Below are positions 33,061 to 42,151 of a DNA stretch of 64,000 bases, piece by piece; the stretch's first letter is position 1; each line of letters begins with the position of its first letter. The notes beneath the pieces are model-generated. The model had not been told where the DNA came from and ran no database searches. It saw only the letters and a list, made by a program, of their open reading frames with translations. The DNA comes from Oscillospiraceae bacterium (lineage in GTDB: Bacteria > Bacillota > Clostridia > Oscillospirales > Ruminococcaceae), in NCBI GenBank assembly GCA_900768125.1, contig CAAGBS010000038.1, positions 124,001 through 188,000 of the forward strand, given 5' to 3'. Both the position numbers and the translations under genes were made by a program.

Positions 33061-34236
33061 ATGTTACTTTTCAGTATCGCTCTCGTCCTGCTGTCAGGAC
33101 TGCTCCTCGGAGAAGCCGCCGGGAAGCTGCGTCTGCCGAAACTCACCGGAATGATAACCGCCGGGATACTGCTCGGCTCGCTGGGCTGGCTCGACTCCTC
33201 GCTGATGGATATTTCAGCGGACCTGCGGAAAGTCGCGCTGCTTATAATCCTCACCCGCGCCGGGCTCAACCTGGAGCTTTCCGACCTGAAAAAATGCGGC
33301 AGACCCGCGCTGATGATGACCTGCGTTCCCGCCTGCTGCGAGATGACAGGCGTGATACTTCTGGGGCAGCCGCTGCTGGGACTCAGCTTCCCGGAAGCCG
33401 CGACCCTCGGCGCAGTGCTGGCGGCGGTGTCTCCGGCGGTAGTCGTGCCGAGAATGCTGAGGCTCATCGATGAAAAAAGAGGCACCGCAAAGGCGATACC
33501 TCAGATGATAATGGCGGGCGCTTCGATGGACGACGTTTTCGTCATCGTGATGTTCAGCGTGTTCTCCGGGCTTTGCGCCGGCGGGGACGTTTCGGTGCTG
33601 TCGATAGTCAATATCCCCGTGTCGATAATTCTCGGAGTCGCTGCGGGCGCAGTCTGCGGATATCTTCTCGCCATGCTTTTCGAAAAGATACACATGCGGG
33701 ACAGCGTTAAGGTAATGCTCATGCTAAGCATTTCGTTCCTGCTGGTGACTCTGGAAAACGTGCTTCCGGACTACATCGGATTTTCCGGACTGGTCGCGGT
33801 AATGGCGGCGGGGATATTCCTGCGCATGAAGTCCCCGGAGCGCGCTGTAAGGGTCTCCGCGAAATATTCCCGCCTGTGGACAGCAGCCGAAATAATGCTG
33901 TTCGTGCTGGTCGGTGCGGAAGTAGACCCCGCCGCAGCCGGAAACATCTGGCTGCCCATGCTGGGAGTTATCCTCGGCGCCCTGGTTTTCCGCAGCGCCG
34001 GAGTGCTCATCTGTATGCTGAAAACACGCCTGGATCTGCGTGAGCGGCTGTTCTGCGTATTCGCCTACATGCCAAAGGCAACGGTGCAGGCTGCGATAGG
34101 CGGCGTGCCGCTGGCGATGGGGCTTTCCTGCGGAAGCATAGTGCTTTCCGGCGCAGTCCTGGCGATACTCGTCACTGCGACCGTGGGCGCGTTCCTGATA
34201 GATCTGACCGCGCCCCGCCTGCTCAAAAAGGAATGA
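33061..34236 (+). CDS. Cation/proton antiporter (CPA family)
   Basis: A 391-residue protein with about 12 helices. The family fold shows in ARLVLLSGLLLGEAAGKLRLPKL-type first helices, LAAVSPAVVVPRMLRLIDEK near residue 125 (the helix with the unwound SPAVVVP segment), AGASMDDVFVIVMFSVF near residue 155 with the ion-binding D-D pair region, and FAYMPKATVQAAIGGVPLA near residue 340. It exchanges Na+ or K+ for H+ to control pH and salt. No regulatory RCK/TrkA tail is present. GGGAGG precedes the ATG. Confidence 0.9.
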   Translation: MLLFSIALVLLSGLLLGEAAGKLRLPKLTGMITAGILLGSLGWLDSSLMDISADLRKVALLIILTRAGLNLELSDLKKCGRPALMMTCVPACCEMTGVILLGQPLLGLSFPEAATLGAVLAAVSPAVVVPRMLRLIDEKRGTAKAIPQMIMAGASMDDVFVIVMFSVFSGLCAGGDVSVLSIVNIPVSIILGVAAGAVCGYLLAMLFEKIHMRDSVKVMLMLSISFLLVTLENVLPDYIGFSGLVAVMAAGIFLRMKSPERAVRVSAKYSRLWTAAEIMLFVLVGAEVDPAAAGNIWLPMLGVILGALVFRSAGVLICMLKTRLDLRERLFCVFAYMPKATVQAAIGGVPLAMGLSCGSIVLSGAVLAILVTATVGAFLIDLTAPRLLKKE

Positions 34237-34243
34237 CCCGCGG

Positions 34244-35236
34244 TCAGTCCCGGTACTGACTGCGCACGTTGTCCAGCATACCGATATACTCGTCCCGAAC
34301 TTCCTGCGGCTCGATTATCTGCATTTTCCCGCCGAACTGGAACACCCAGGCGTAGAACGGCTCCCGTGCGACCACCGGGGCGTAAACCGTGAAGCTCTCC
34401 CCATCGTCGGCGGGGACCAGCCGCACGGACATGCCGAACCTGTCCAGCACCGCGTTGACAAGCGACCTGTCGCAGCGCAGCACAACGGAAGTCTCGTCTC
34501 CGCTGAACATCGAAACATGCGTCATGACGTAGTTTTCCAGGTCGAAATCCGAGTCGATGCGGCGCGCCGGCTCGTCAATGACCTCAACGTTTTCCATGCG
34601 GTCAACGCGGAAATTCGAATAAGTACCGCGGTGGTCGTTCCACGCGACTAGGTAGTAGTGGTCGTTGTCCCAAACCAGCGCATAGGGGGTGCATATTCTT
34701 GTCTTTTCGCGGTATTTCTTATTTTTCCGCATGTCGTATTCAAAATAACGGAACGATATCTTTTTCTTCGGCGAGGTGGCGATGGCACGCTGAATAGCGT
34801 CCACATTATACAGCACTGCCTTGTTGGAGTTCTGTCGGCTTCTTCCGGAAACATACACGCTGCGCTTCAGCTGGACTGCTTCCATTTCGCTGCACAGCCC
34901 GGCTATCTTCGCAAGAAGACTCTCGGACTGTTTCTGCGACAGCAGCTTAGCCGAACTTACCGCGTCCGCGAGAAGCTTCAGTTCCGCAAGTTCAAACTCC
35001 CTGGAATCCAACCGGTAAGACGCAGAGCGTCCGTTGGTCGCCTTGATATCCATTCCGTATGCCCTGAGCGCCTCGATATCCTCCGAAAATGCCTTCCGTC
35101 CCTCCGAGATACCACGATCAGACAGCAGGCCGGCTATCTGCGACCTGGTAAGAGAGACGTTTTCGTTTGTGAATCTCAGAAAAATATCCCTGAGATAAAG
35201 CAGCTTGAGCCGCTGAATGCTGGTTTCTTCTGCCAT
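34244..35236 (-). CDS. WYL domain transcriptional regulator
   Basis: About 330 residues. An N-terminal winged HTH (QRLKLLYLRDIFLRFTNENV, SLTRSQIAGLLSDRGI, KAFSEDIEALRAYGMDI) is followed by a WYL domain near residues 160-235 (RFRYFEYD-like FRYFEYDMRKNKKYREK, PYALVWDNDHYYLVAWNDHRG) and a C-terminal WCX extension. WYL proteins sense ligands, sometimes nucleotides or nucleic acids, and regulate DNA-damage, defence or metabolic genes; targets here are unknown. The frame has 14 extra codons; I use the ATG that gives MAEETSIQRLK, with GGAG 11 bases before it. Confidence 0.88.
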   Translation of the reverse strand: MAEETSIQRLKLLYLRDIFLRFTNENVSLTRSQIAGLLSDRGISEGRKAFSEDIEALRAYGMDIKATNGRSASYRLDSREFELAELKLLADAVSSAKLLSQKQSESLLAKIAGLCSEMEAVQLKRSVYVSGRSRQNSNKAVLYNVDAIQRAIATSPKKKISFRYFEYDMRKNKKYREKTRICTPYALVWDNDHYYLVAWNDHRGTYSNFRVDRMENVEVIDEPARRIDSDFDLENYVMTHVSMFSGDETSVVLRCDRSLVNAVLDRFGMSVRLVPADDGESFTVYAPVVAREPFYAWVFQFGGKMQIIEPQEVRDEYIGMLDNVRSQYRD

Positions 35237-35295
35237 AAAAAATAACGCTCCTTTGCTGAATTTTTTAATCTGTATCAATTATAACACATAAGAAA

Positions 35296-35324
35296 GCAAA
35301 AACTGCGCCGCAAATGACGCAGTT
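35296..35324 (-). terminator. Terminator after the barstar gene
   Basis: On the minus strand AACTGCG and CGCAGTT form a seven-pair stem followed by TTTTTGC, 17 bases past the barstar stop. Confidence 0.65.
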
Positions 35325-35341
35325 ATCTTTTTTCTTTAACA

Positions 35342-35620
35342 CTAGTCAACGAACTCAACTGTGAATCTGGGGTTTTCAGCCTCGGTGTCAGTGAGAACGC
35401 GGCGCAGCGCAGCGGCCTCCTTTTCACCAACGCCCTTTTCAAGCTGGGAATTGTTGAGTATTTTAACGTGCGCGTCAAACTTATTTATCTCGCAGAGGTA
35501 ATCGTGCAGGGAATCAAGGGTCTCGCCGTAGCACTCCGCAAAATCAAATGCGGCGAAGAATCTGTCGTGGATAGTGTACATGCTGTCAACTGTTGCAGCG
35601 TCAATGATAAGTTCTTTCAT
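35342..35620 (-). CDS. Barstar-family ribonuclease inhibitor
   Basis: A 92-residue inhibitor from the ATG giving MKELIIDAATV. The inhibitory helix FDFAECYGETLDSLHDYLCEI has the aspartates and tyrosine (Y-G-x-x-L-D-x-L-x-D) that plug the barnase active site in Bacillus amyloliquefaciens barstar. Its ATG begins one base after the ribonuclease stop codon, so the inhibitor is made in step with the enzyme. An upstream in-frame start 12 codons earlier would lie inside the ribonuclease gene and is less likely. Confidence 0.92.
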   Translation of the reverse strand: MKELIIDAATVDSMYTIHDRFFAAFDFAECYGETLDSLHDYLCEINKFDAHVKILNNSQLEKGVGEKEAAALRRVLTDTEAENPRFTVEFVD

Positions 35621-35621
35621 A

Positions 35622-36206
35622 TTAATCCTTTCCGTAAAGCAGCGTAAAGCTTGCATAATGGTCGCCGGTGTAGTATATCAGCCCATCGTCCGAGAAGATC
35701 ATACGTTCAGCGCCGCGGCTGTCGGCTCCAAGCGTGTTGATGTCGCACTCGGTGTAGCTGCAGCCGTCGGGGAGCAGTCCCTCGTAGTTGCCGAAATGGT
35801 CGCCGCCGATGCACATTCCCGGTGCGTAAGGCTCCAGCGAGCCTCCGCCCCAGCCAAGTTCCCGCGCCTGCTTTTTAGTTATGAAATTCTGCGGCAGCCT
35901 GCCGTAGATGTGTATATAAAGCGCCACATCGTCCCTGGTGGTGTAGCTTCCGTCCTCGGCGATGGGTGAAGATTCCTCAGCGTGGACGCTCTGCGGCGGC
36001 TCTGCAGTATCTTCCGCAGAAGTCTCCGGGGGAGCGTTGGGCTGCACCTCGGCAGTCCAGGACGGGGAGGATTGCTCTGCGGTCTCGATTATCCCGCCGA
36101 CTATCTCGGACAGCTGCGGGAAAGCCTCGGAAACGCTGTCAGCTGAGCATGCAGTAAGGGACAGCGCCGCCATCAGAGCCAGCAACAGACTCAGCAGCTT
36201 TTTCAT
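35622..36206 (-). CDS. Barnase-like secreted ribonuclease with a lipoprotein signal
   Basis: A 194-residue protein: signal peptide MKKLLSLLLALMAALSLTAC ending in a lipobox (SLTAC), a Ser/Pro/Glu-rich linker of about 65 residues, then a barnase domain from about residue 90. The domain matches barnase in order: LPQNFITKKQARELGW, PGMCIGGDHFGNYEG, catalytic glutamate in TECDIN, two arginines in SRGAERMI, and catalytic histidine in GDHYASF. So the guanyl-specific RNase is probably active and tethered outside the membrane. Barnase is normally released; a lipid anchor is unusual and may point to contact-dependent or nutritional use. The barstar gene follows directly. Confidence 0.92.
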   Translation of the reverse strand: MKKLLSLLLALMAALSLTACSADSVSEAFPQLSEIVGGIIETAEQSSPSWTAEVQPNAPPETSAEDTAEPPQSVHAEESSPIAEDGSYTTRDDVALYIHIYGRLPQNFITKKQARELGWGGGSLEPYAPGMCIGGDHFGNYEGLLPDGCSYTECDINTLGADSRGAERMIFSDDGLIYYTGDHYASFTLLYGKD

Positions 36207-36268
36207 ATCATTCTCTCTTTTCGCAAACTTATTCTACAATTCTTGCCGTTCGACAAGCAATATGGTTT

Positions 36269-36297
36269 ATTATAACACATTTTTCGCTGCTTGTAAA
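36269..36297 (-). promoter_or_regulatory. Promoter of the barnase-barstar operon
   Basis: TTTACA and TATAAT on the minus strand with a 17-bp spacer, about 60 bases before the ribonuclease start. An inverted CTTGTCGAACGGCAAG lies between the promoter and the start codon. Confidence 0.65.
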
Positions 36298-36347
36298 GTA
36301 CCGGGCGAAAAAATACTGAAAAAGCGCTGATGAAATTGTGTTTATAA

Positions 36348-36690
36348 GTGTTGACCTGGATTCTGTGCAAACCCCTATTGGGGTCAAGGGGACGCGTCCC
36401 CTTGCAGGTCAAGGGCGGCGCCCTTGTCGCCGTCCGCAGACGGCGAAATCCCCCTTTAGCGCTTTTTGACTTTTGCCGTGCTCCGCACGGAGTGGCTTCG
36501 CTTCGCGCAGAGTGTGGGGGCGCTGTTCTGTCGGTCAACCCCTCTGGCGCTTCGCGCCACCTCCCCCACCGGGGGAGACACCCCACCGCCCCCGGTTCCT
36601 TTTGTGACAAAAGGAACCGAAAAACAATTGCACTCCGCGCGTTAAATTTATACAATTGCAAAAAAACGTAGGGGAGTGGCTTGCCCCTCC
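36348..36690. repeat. GC-rich non-coding repeat region (copy A of a dispersed intergenic repeat)
   Basis: This gene-free stretch is a string of short hairpins: GGGGACGCG-TCCCC, GGGCGGCGCCC, CCGTC-CGCAGACGG, GTGCTCCGCAC, GGCGCTTCGCGCC and CTCCCCCACCGGGGGAG. It holds CGGTCAACCCCTCT followed by ACCTCCCCCACCGGGGGAGA, which recurs in reverse orientation near 56740-56789, and TTTTGTGACAAAAGGAA-CGAAAAACAAT, which recurs in the same orientation near 56819-56848. The two modules are therefore shuffled between copies. No protein is supported; the small open frames here are by-products of the repeat. Confidence 0.7.
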
Positions 36691-36861
36691 CGCCATTTAA
36701 TTCCGAATCATTTTAAACACAAGTTTATTCAATCTACAACCGCCAACCTTTTTATGCATTATTCACAAATGTTATTGCTGAATCTCACCGGAATTTCACA
36801 TTCGCCCGGTATACTATAAAGCGTAAACAAACCGGACACCCATGAAAGAAAGGTGAGTAAA

Positions 36862-37068
36862 ATGAGTAATGCTCGGTATTTTGCTTTAGTTGCCGCCGCC
36901 ATAATCGCCGCCTCCGGCACAACCGGTACTGGCTCCGCACTGACCCAGAAAAGCGCAGTCCCCGCCCCCGACGCACCGGAGATCCACGCCGCAGCTGCTG
37001 CGGAGGTTTCATCGGCTAGCATTACAGTTCAGGCTGACGGTGATAAAACTCCACCGGCTGACCTGTGA
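36862..37068 (+). CDS. Small alanine-rich, possibly exported peptide
   Basis: A 68-residue frame starting MSNARYFALVAAAIIAASG, with one basic residue and a hydrophobic core like a weak signal peptide or membrane anchor, then a polar tail rich in Ala, Pro, Ser and Thr (SAVPAPDAPEIHAAAAAEV). An AAAGGTG lies six bases before the ATG; a GTG three codons earlier is an alternative start. A TATACT box lies about 45 bases upstream but no good -35. I recognise no family. It sits beside a repeat and may not be a real gene. Confidence 0.4.
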   Translation: MSNARYFALVAAAIIAASGTTGTGSALTQKSAVPAPDAPEIHAAAAAEVSSASITVQADGDKTPPADL

Positions 37069-37097
37069 TTTTTCGGTAAAATATAGGGTTTTGTCCA

Positions 37098-37126
37098 CTG
37101 ACATTTCAATCTTTGTATGCTATAAT
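37098..37126 (+). promoter_or_regulatory. Promoter of the intact GH127 gene
   Basis: CTGACA and TATAAT with a 17-bp spacer, about 30 bases before the AGGAGG of the GH127 gene. Confidence 0.7.
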
Positions 37127-37164
37127 AATATCAACAAAAATCCAATATTCAGGAGGACATAATC

Positions 37165-38967
37165 ATGCTGAAACCTGCCGAAAAAGGCTCCGTAAAAATA
37201 CTCCCCGGCGTATTCCGCGAAAGAATGGACGTAAACCGCCGCTATCTTCTCGAACTTGACTCCAACTGCCTGCTCCAGAATTTCTACCTTGAAGCCGGAA
37301 TTATCCTTCCCGGTCTGCAGGTGGTGGACGACCCCACGACCGCTAACCTACACTGGGGATGGGAGGCTCCCACCTGCCAGCTGCGCGGTCATTTCCTCGG
37401 TCACTGGCTGAGCGCCGCTGCAAAGCTAATCGCCGCTGACGGCGAGCCGGAACTCCGCGTGAAGCTGGATAAGATTGTAAGCGAGCTTGCGTGCTGCCAG
37501 GAACTCAACGGCGGCGAGTGGGTAGGCTCTATCCCCGAGAAGTATTTCACACGCCTCATAAAGAACCAGTACATCTGGTCGCCGCAGTACGTTATGCACA
37601 AGATAATAGTGGGACTTTCCGACGCGTATATCTACACCGGAAACAAGCAGGCGCTCGATATCCTCTCCCACCTCTCCGACTGGTACATCACCTGGACGGA
37701 AAAGGCTGCCGAGACAAATCCCCATGCAGTATACGCCGGTGAGGAGGCCGGAATGCTGGAGGTCTGGGCGCAGCTCTATCAGCTCACGAACGATGAGAAA
37801 TACCTCACCCTTGCAAAGCGCTACGCTGACGCAGGACTGTTCCGCAAGCTGAAAGAGGGCAAGGACAGCCTGACCAACTGCCACGCGAATGCAAGCATTC
37901 CGTTCACGCACGGCGCCGCCAAGATGTACGAAATAACCGGTGACAGCGACTGGCTGGAGGTAATCAAGCTGTTCTGGAAAGCCGCCGTCACCGACCGCGG
38001 AATGTTCAGCACCACCGGCATGAACGCGGGCGAGTTCTGGGTGCCGCCGCATATGCAGGGTCATTTTCTCGGAAGCAACGACCAGGAATTCTGCACCGTG
38101 TACAACATGGTGAGAACCGCTTCCTATCTGCTGAAATACACCGGCGAAGCGCAGTACGCCGACTACATCGAACGCGCGCTGTACAACGGATTCCTCGCGC
38201 AGCAGAACGCACAGACCGGAATGCCCGCCTACTTCCTACCCCTCGGCGCAGGAAGCCACAAGAAGTGGGGCACAAAGACCCGCGACTTCTGGTGCTGCCA
38301 CGGTACTATGGTACAGGCGCAGACCCTCTATCCTGAACTTATCTGGTTCACCGGCGAAAACAGGATTACCGCCGCGCAGTATATTCCGTCCGAGTTCACC
38401 GCTGAAATGAACGGCGCAAACGTTACAGTAAGCCAGACCACGGGAATGAAGTACTACAACGACCAGGCGTTCTTCGATGAAAAGGACGACGGGCAGATGT
38501 CCCGCTGGCTGCTGAAATTCTCCGTAAAGTGCGACAAGCCCGCAAACTTCACGCTGTCGCTGAGAGTCCCCGAGTGGGCAAATGGCGTTGAACTTGAGAT
38601 AAACGGCAAAAGCGCGGCCGCCCCGGTAAAGGACGGCTGGCTGGATATTACCGCTGACTGGCAGGACGATTGCGTGCAGGTATTCTTCCCCTCCGAGCTT
38701 CGCGCTGAAACTCTCCCGGATATGCCGGAACTTATGTCCGTGGTGGACGGTCCCATCGTGCTTGCGGGTCTCACCGGAAGCGACTGCGGCATCAACGGCG
38801 CAGAAAAGCTGAACGAGCAGTTCATGCCACAGATGGAGCACACCTACGGTACTTTCCCCTGGAGACAAAACAGCTGGCGCACGCGCAATCAGCCGCAGTC
38901 CGTCATGTTCAGACCGCTCTACGAAGTGACTGACGAGGAATACACTGTGTATTTCACAAAGAAGTAA
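37165..38967 (+). CDS. GH127/DUF1680 family glycoside hydrolase, probable beta-L-arabinofuranosidase
   Basis: A 600-residue cytoplasmic protein with no signal peptide. Family landmarks: GWEAPTCQLRGHFLGHWLSA near residue 70, LACCQELNGGEWVGSIPEKYF, GGLFRKLKEGKDSLTNCHANA-type His/Asn segment near residue 235, and NDQEFCTVYNM (about residues 306-316) plus FWCCHGTMVQAQ (about 374-385). The glutamate and cysteines in the last two form the zinc-bound thiolate nucleophile site in characterised GH127 enzymes. A C-terminal beta-sandwich follows. It likely removes arabinofuranose from imported plant oligosaccharides. An AraC regulator is encoded back to back at its 3' end. Confidence 0.88.
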   Translation: MLKPAEKGSVKILPGVFRERMDVNRRYLLELDSNCLLQNFYLEAGIILPGLQVVDDPTTANLHWGWEAPTCQLRGHFLGHWLSAAAKLIAADGEPELRVKLDKIVSELACCQELNGGEWVGSIPEKYFTRLIKNQYIWSPQYVMHKIIVGLSDAYIYTGNKQALDILSHLSDWYITWTEKAAETNPHAVYAGEEAGMLEVWAQLYQLTNDEKYLTLAKRYADAGLFRKLKEGKDSLTNCHANASIPFTHGAAKMYEITGDSDWLEVIKLFWKAAVTDRGMFSTTGMNAGEFWVPPHMQGHFLGSNDQEFCTVYNMVRTASYLLKYTGEAQYADYIERALYNGFLAQQNAQTGMPAYFLPLGAGSHKKWGTKTRDFWCCHGTMVQAQTLYPELIWFTGENRITAAQYIPSEFTAEMNGANVTVSQTTGMKYYNDQAFFDEKDDGQMSRWLLKFSVKCDKPANFTLSLRVPEWANGVELEINGKSAAAPVKDGWLDITADWQDDCVQVFFPSELRAETLPDMPELMSVVDGPIVLAGLTGSDCGINGAEKLNEQFMPQMEHTYGTFPWRQNSWRTRNQPQSVMFRPLYEVTDEEYTVYFTKK

Positions 38968-39771
38968 TTACTTCACGCCTATAGCCGCGCGGTACTGCGC
39001 AGGAGTCATTCCCTCCATTTTTCTGAACACCCGCATGTAATACTTTTCATCACTGAAGCCGCACGAGAATGCGGCTTCTTTTATGCTCACATTGCGGTCG
39101 GATAGCATTCGCTTAGAGATATCCACCCTCGCCCTGACTATGCTTCTTGTGAGCGTGCACCCGGTCTCGCGGCTGTAGAGCGACGACAGGTATTCCGGGT
39201 TGTAGTGGAACTCTGCTGCTATGTCGTTTATCGTTATCTGGCGGTAGCAGTTAAGGCGTATCCACTCGTTGACGTCCTCTATCAGCGGCGGCAGACTGCT
39301 TCCCGCGGTGCGCGTATCCAGGTATTCCTGCGTAAGCTCGGAAAGCAGCATTTCAAGCGCGCATTCCAGCATTCGCTGAGCGTACACCCTCCGCCGGGAC
39401 AAGTCCACAAGCTGGCGAAAAATCACGCTCAGCCGCTGCGAGGACGTCCTGCCGTATATCGGCATGGTGTACGCCTTGCCCCCCTCGGCTTCAAAAAATG
39501 GAGTCTCCGCCGAAAAATGCGCCCACAGATAGGAAAGCTCCCCCTCTGACGGGACTGTACCGCTGTGCTCGGTACCCGGCTTCAGGAACAGCCATTCGCC
39601 TGCTTTCACGGAATAGTCCGCGCCGTCGGAGCGTATTTCAAGCGTGCCGGACAGCACATATATCAGAACCCAGCATTTCATAGTGCGCCGCTGGTGGATA
39701 AAGCCGCTTCGGCTGGTGAGATTCCCGGCGTTGTACAGCCTTAGTCCGTCAAATCGGTCAGAACATATCAT
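38968..39771 (-). CDS. AraC family transcriptional regulator
   Basis: About 267 residues: cupin-like ligand domain (WVLIYVLSGTLEIRSDGADY, GEWLFLKPGTEHSG) and a C-terminal double HTH from about residue 165 (QITINDIAAEFHYNPEYLSSL-YSRETG, then SIKEAAFSCGFSDEKYYMRVFRKMEG, which has the AraC signature). It begins at the ATG giving MICSDRFDGL, preceded by GGGGGTG; an upstream TTG is possible. The stop codon touches the GH127 stop (convergent genes), and the alpha-galactosidase gene is divergent, so it is a fair candidate regulator of the latter. Confidence 0.9.
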   Translation of the reverse strand: MICSDRFDGLRLYNAGNLTSRSGFIHQRRTMKCWVLIYVLSGTLEIRSDGADYSVKAGEWLFLKPGTEHSGTVPSEGELSYLWAHFSAETPFFEAEGGKAYTMPIYGRTSSQRLSVIFRQLVDLSRRRVYAQRMLECALEMLLSELTQEYLDTRTAGSSLPPLIEDVNEWIRLNCYRQITINDIAAEFHYNPEYLSSLYSRETGCTLTRSIVRARVDISKRMLSDRNVSIKEAAFSCGFSDEKYYMRVFRKMEGMTPAQYRAAIGVK

Positions 39772-39851
39772 CACAGCACCCCCCAGATTCAATTATAGCG
39801 GAAATATGCCCGCAGGTCAACAGCATTATTCCGTAAATTGAAGAAAATCCC

Positions 39852-39880
39852 TTGAAAAATAACCCGGGATATGTTATAAT
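39852..39880 (+). promoter_or_regulatory. Promoter of the alpha-galactosidase gene
   Basis: TTGAAA-17 bp-TATAAT. Just downstream the repeat GGATATGTTATAATCAACATATCC forms near-palindromic arms GATATGTT/AACATATC that span the -10 box, a plausible operator for the divergent AraC-type regulator. Confidence 0.75.
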
Positions 39881-39925
39881 CAACATATCCGAACGCCGGA
39901 AAACCAACACCAGAGAGGTAACGCA

Positions 39926-42124
39926 ATGCCGATAATCTACGACGAAAAAAAGCGCGTATTCAAGCTCGATACGCCCAACACCACCTACGCATTCCATGTG
40001 ACCGAGTCCAAGAATCTTCTGCACCTTTACTACGGCGCGTCCATTCCCGAGACCGACATCACCCACATGCTGCGCATTCCGAATGATGAGCCGTTCGTGC
40101 CCGCGACACACGACGGAATGGGACCGCACTCCTTCGACTGTGCCGCGATAGAGTTCCCCACCAGCGGCGTGGCTGACTTCCGCGAGCCGTGCATGCAGCT
40201 GATGGATAAGTACGGCATGAGCGCCTGCGAGTGCTACTACGACAGCTATGCCATATTCAAGGGCAAGAAAAAGCTGGAGGGTCTTCCCGCGACCTACGCC
40301 AACACTGACGATGAGGTGACGAGCCTTGAAGTATACTGCAAGGACCCACACAACGGTCTTGAGATCACGCTCCAGTACAGCGTGTTCGAGAAGCTGGACG
40401 TCATCACCCGCTCAGTCAAGGTGAAGAACAGCGGCGCTGATCCCATCGAGCTTCGCAGGCTGCTTTCCACCTGCGTGGAACTTGACAGCAAGGACTACGA
40501 CATGATAACCCTCTACGGCACCTGGGCAAGAGAGCGCCATGTTCAGCGCAATCCGCTGCACTTCGGAAAGCAGCTGGTTGACAGCTGCCGCGGTTCGACC
40601 AGCCACGCTCACAACAACTTCATCGCGATAGTCGACCACAAGGCTACAGAGGACTACGGCGACTGCTACGGCTTCGCGCTGTGCTACTCCGGCAGTTTCG
40701 TTGCGGGCTGCGAGGTTAATCAGTACGAGAAGACCCGCGTGTTCTCCGGTATCAACCCGTATGATTTCAGCTGGCACCTCGACCTTGGAGAGGAGTTCCA
40801 GGCTCCGGAGGTCATCATGGTATTCTCCGCAAGCGGTATCGGTACTATGAGCCGCACTTTCCACGATGTTATGAGAAACAACCTCACCCGCGGAAAGTGG
40901 AAGGATATCCGCCGTCCTATCCTCATCAACAACTGGGAGGCTACCTACTTCAACTTTGACACCGACAAGCTGCTCGATATCGCCCGCGAGTCCGCGAAGG
41001 CAGGCATCGAAATGCTGGTTATGGACGATGGCTGGTTCGGCCACAGGAATGACGACAAGTCCTCCCTCGGCGACTGGTTCGTGAACGAGAACAAGATAAA
41101 GGGCGGTCTGAAGCACCTTGTGGACGAGGTTAACAAGCTGGGTCTGAAGTTCGGTATCTGGTTCGAGCCGGAAATGATAAGCCCGGACAGCGAGCTTTAC
41201 AAGGCTCACCCGGACTGGTGCATACATATCCCGGGACGTCCCCGCACCACCTGCCGCTCTCAGCTGGTAATAGACTTCTCCCGCAGGGAGGTCCGCGACT
41301 ACATCTATGAACAGATGTACAAGATACTGTCCTCTGCGAACATTGAGTACGTCAAGTGGGACATGAACCGCCAGCTGTGCGAAGTCGGCAACGAAGTTCT
41401 CCCGCCGGAGAGACAGCGCGAAATATGGCACCGCTACGTCCTCGGCGTTTACGAGATACAGGAGCGCCTGCTCACCGACTTCCCCGACCTGCTGCTTGAA
41501 AACTGCGCAGGCGGCGGCTCCAGATTTGACGCCGGTATGCTGTACTATTCCCCGCAGATATGGTGCTCCGACGATACGGACGCTATCGAGAGACTCAAGA
41601 TACAGTACGGCACTTCGCTGTGCTATCCCTGCTCATGCTTCGGCTCGCACGTTTCCGACAGCCCGAACCACTGCGTAGGACGTATCACGCCTTTCGAGAC
41701 CAGAGGACGCGTTGCAATGGTCGGAACATTCGGCTACGAGCTTGACATCACGAAGATATCCGACGACGACAAGTGGAATATCCGCAAGCAGATCGAGGAA
41801 TTTAACAAATACAATCCCCTGGTGCGCACCGGCGACCACTATCGCATAGGCGATCCTTTCGCAAACGACCGCTTTGACGCCTGGGAATTTGTCGCAAAGG
41901 ACAAGAGCGAAGCGCTGCTGGAGTATATTCAGGTGCTGAAAGAACCGAGCGTGTTCCTGCACCGCGTGCGCCTGGTAGGTCTTGAAAAGGGCCGCTATTA
42001 CCGCCACGAGGAGACCGGCAGGGTTTACAGCGCAGAAGTGCTGATGAACAGCGGATTTGATATTCCATCGCTGTGGGGCGATTTCCAGAGCTATATCGCT
42101 CATTTCATCAGAGTAGAGGACTGA
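39926..42124 (+). CDS. Alpha-galactosidase, GH36
   Basis: A 732-residue cytoplasmic enzyme that releases alpha-1,6-galactose from melibiose, raffinose and related plant oligosaccharides. N-terminal beta-supersandwich up to about residue 330, then the catalytic barrel. The nucleophile aspartate is in EYVKWDMNRQ (about residue 479) and the acid/base aspartate in WCSDDTDAIERL (about 548). The substrate segments MLVMDDGWFG and GLKFGIWFEPEM are intact. Full length for the family. No transporter is adjacent. AGAGAGG precedes the ATG. Confidence 0.95.
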   Translation: MPIIYDEKKRVFKLDTPNTTYAFHVTESKNLLHLYYGASIPETDITHMLRIPNDEPFVPATHDGMGPHSFDCAAIEFPTSGVADFREPCMQLMDKYGMSACECYYDSYAIFKGKKKLEGLPATYANTDDEVTSLEVYCKDPHNGLEITLQYSVFEKLDVITRSVKVKNSGADPIELRRLLSTCVELDSKDYDMITLYGTWARERHVQRNPLHFGKQLVDSCRGSTSHAHNNFIAIVDHKATEDYGDCYGFALCYSGSFVAGCEVNQYEKTRVFSGINPYDFSWHLDLGEEFQAPEVIMVFSASGIGTMSRTFHDVMRNNLTRGKWKDIRRPILINNWEATYFNFDTDKLLDIARESAKAGIEMLVMDDGWFGHRNDDKSSLGDWFVNENKIKGGLKHLVDEVNKLGLKFGIWFEPEMISPDSELYKAHPDWCIHIPGRPRTTCRSQLVIDFSRREVRDYIYEQMYKILSSANIEYVKWDMNRQLCEVGNEVLPPERQREIWHRYVLGVYEIQERLLTDFPDLLLENCAGGGSRFDAGMLYYSPQIWCSDDTDAIERLKIQYGTSLCYPCSCFGSHVSDSPNHCVGRITPFETRGRVAMVGTFGYELDITKISDDDKWNIRKQIEEFNKYNPLVRTGDHYRIGDPFANDRFDAWEFVAKDKSEALLEYIQVLKEPSVFLHRVRLVGLEKGRYYRHEETGRVYSAEVLMNSGFDIPSLWGDFQSYIAHFIRVED

Positions 42125-42151
42125 ACTCATCGGCTTTGATGGCATAAAAAA

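Noticed and set aside
33061..34236. Kdp potassium-pump operon suggested by the KdpE-like regulator
   Set aside because: The next gene is a cation/proton antiporter and no kdpA, kdpB, kdpC or kdpD gene lies nearby, so the regulator is only called OmpR/KdpE-type.
36348..36671. 107- and 152-codon frames in the repeat on both strands
   Set aside because: They follow the GC-rich hairpins, lack ribosome sites, and their sequence recurs in the non-coding repeat near 56.7 kb.
40412..41431. 339-codon minus-strand frame
   Set aside because: Fully antisense to the alpha-galactosidase, whose motifs are certain; no ribosome site or recognisable domain.
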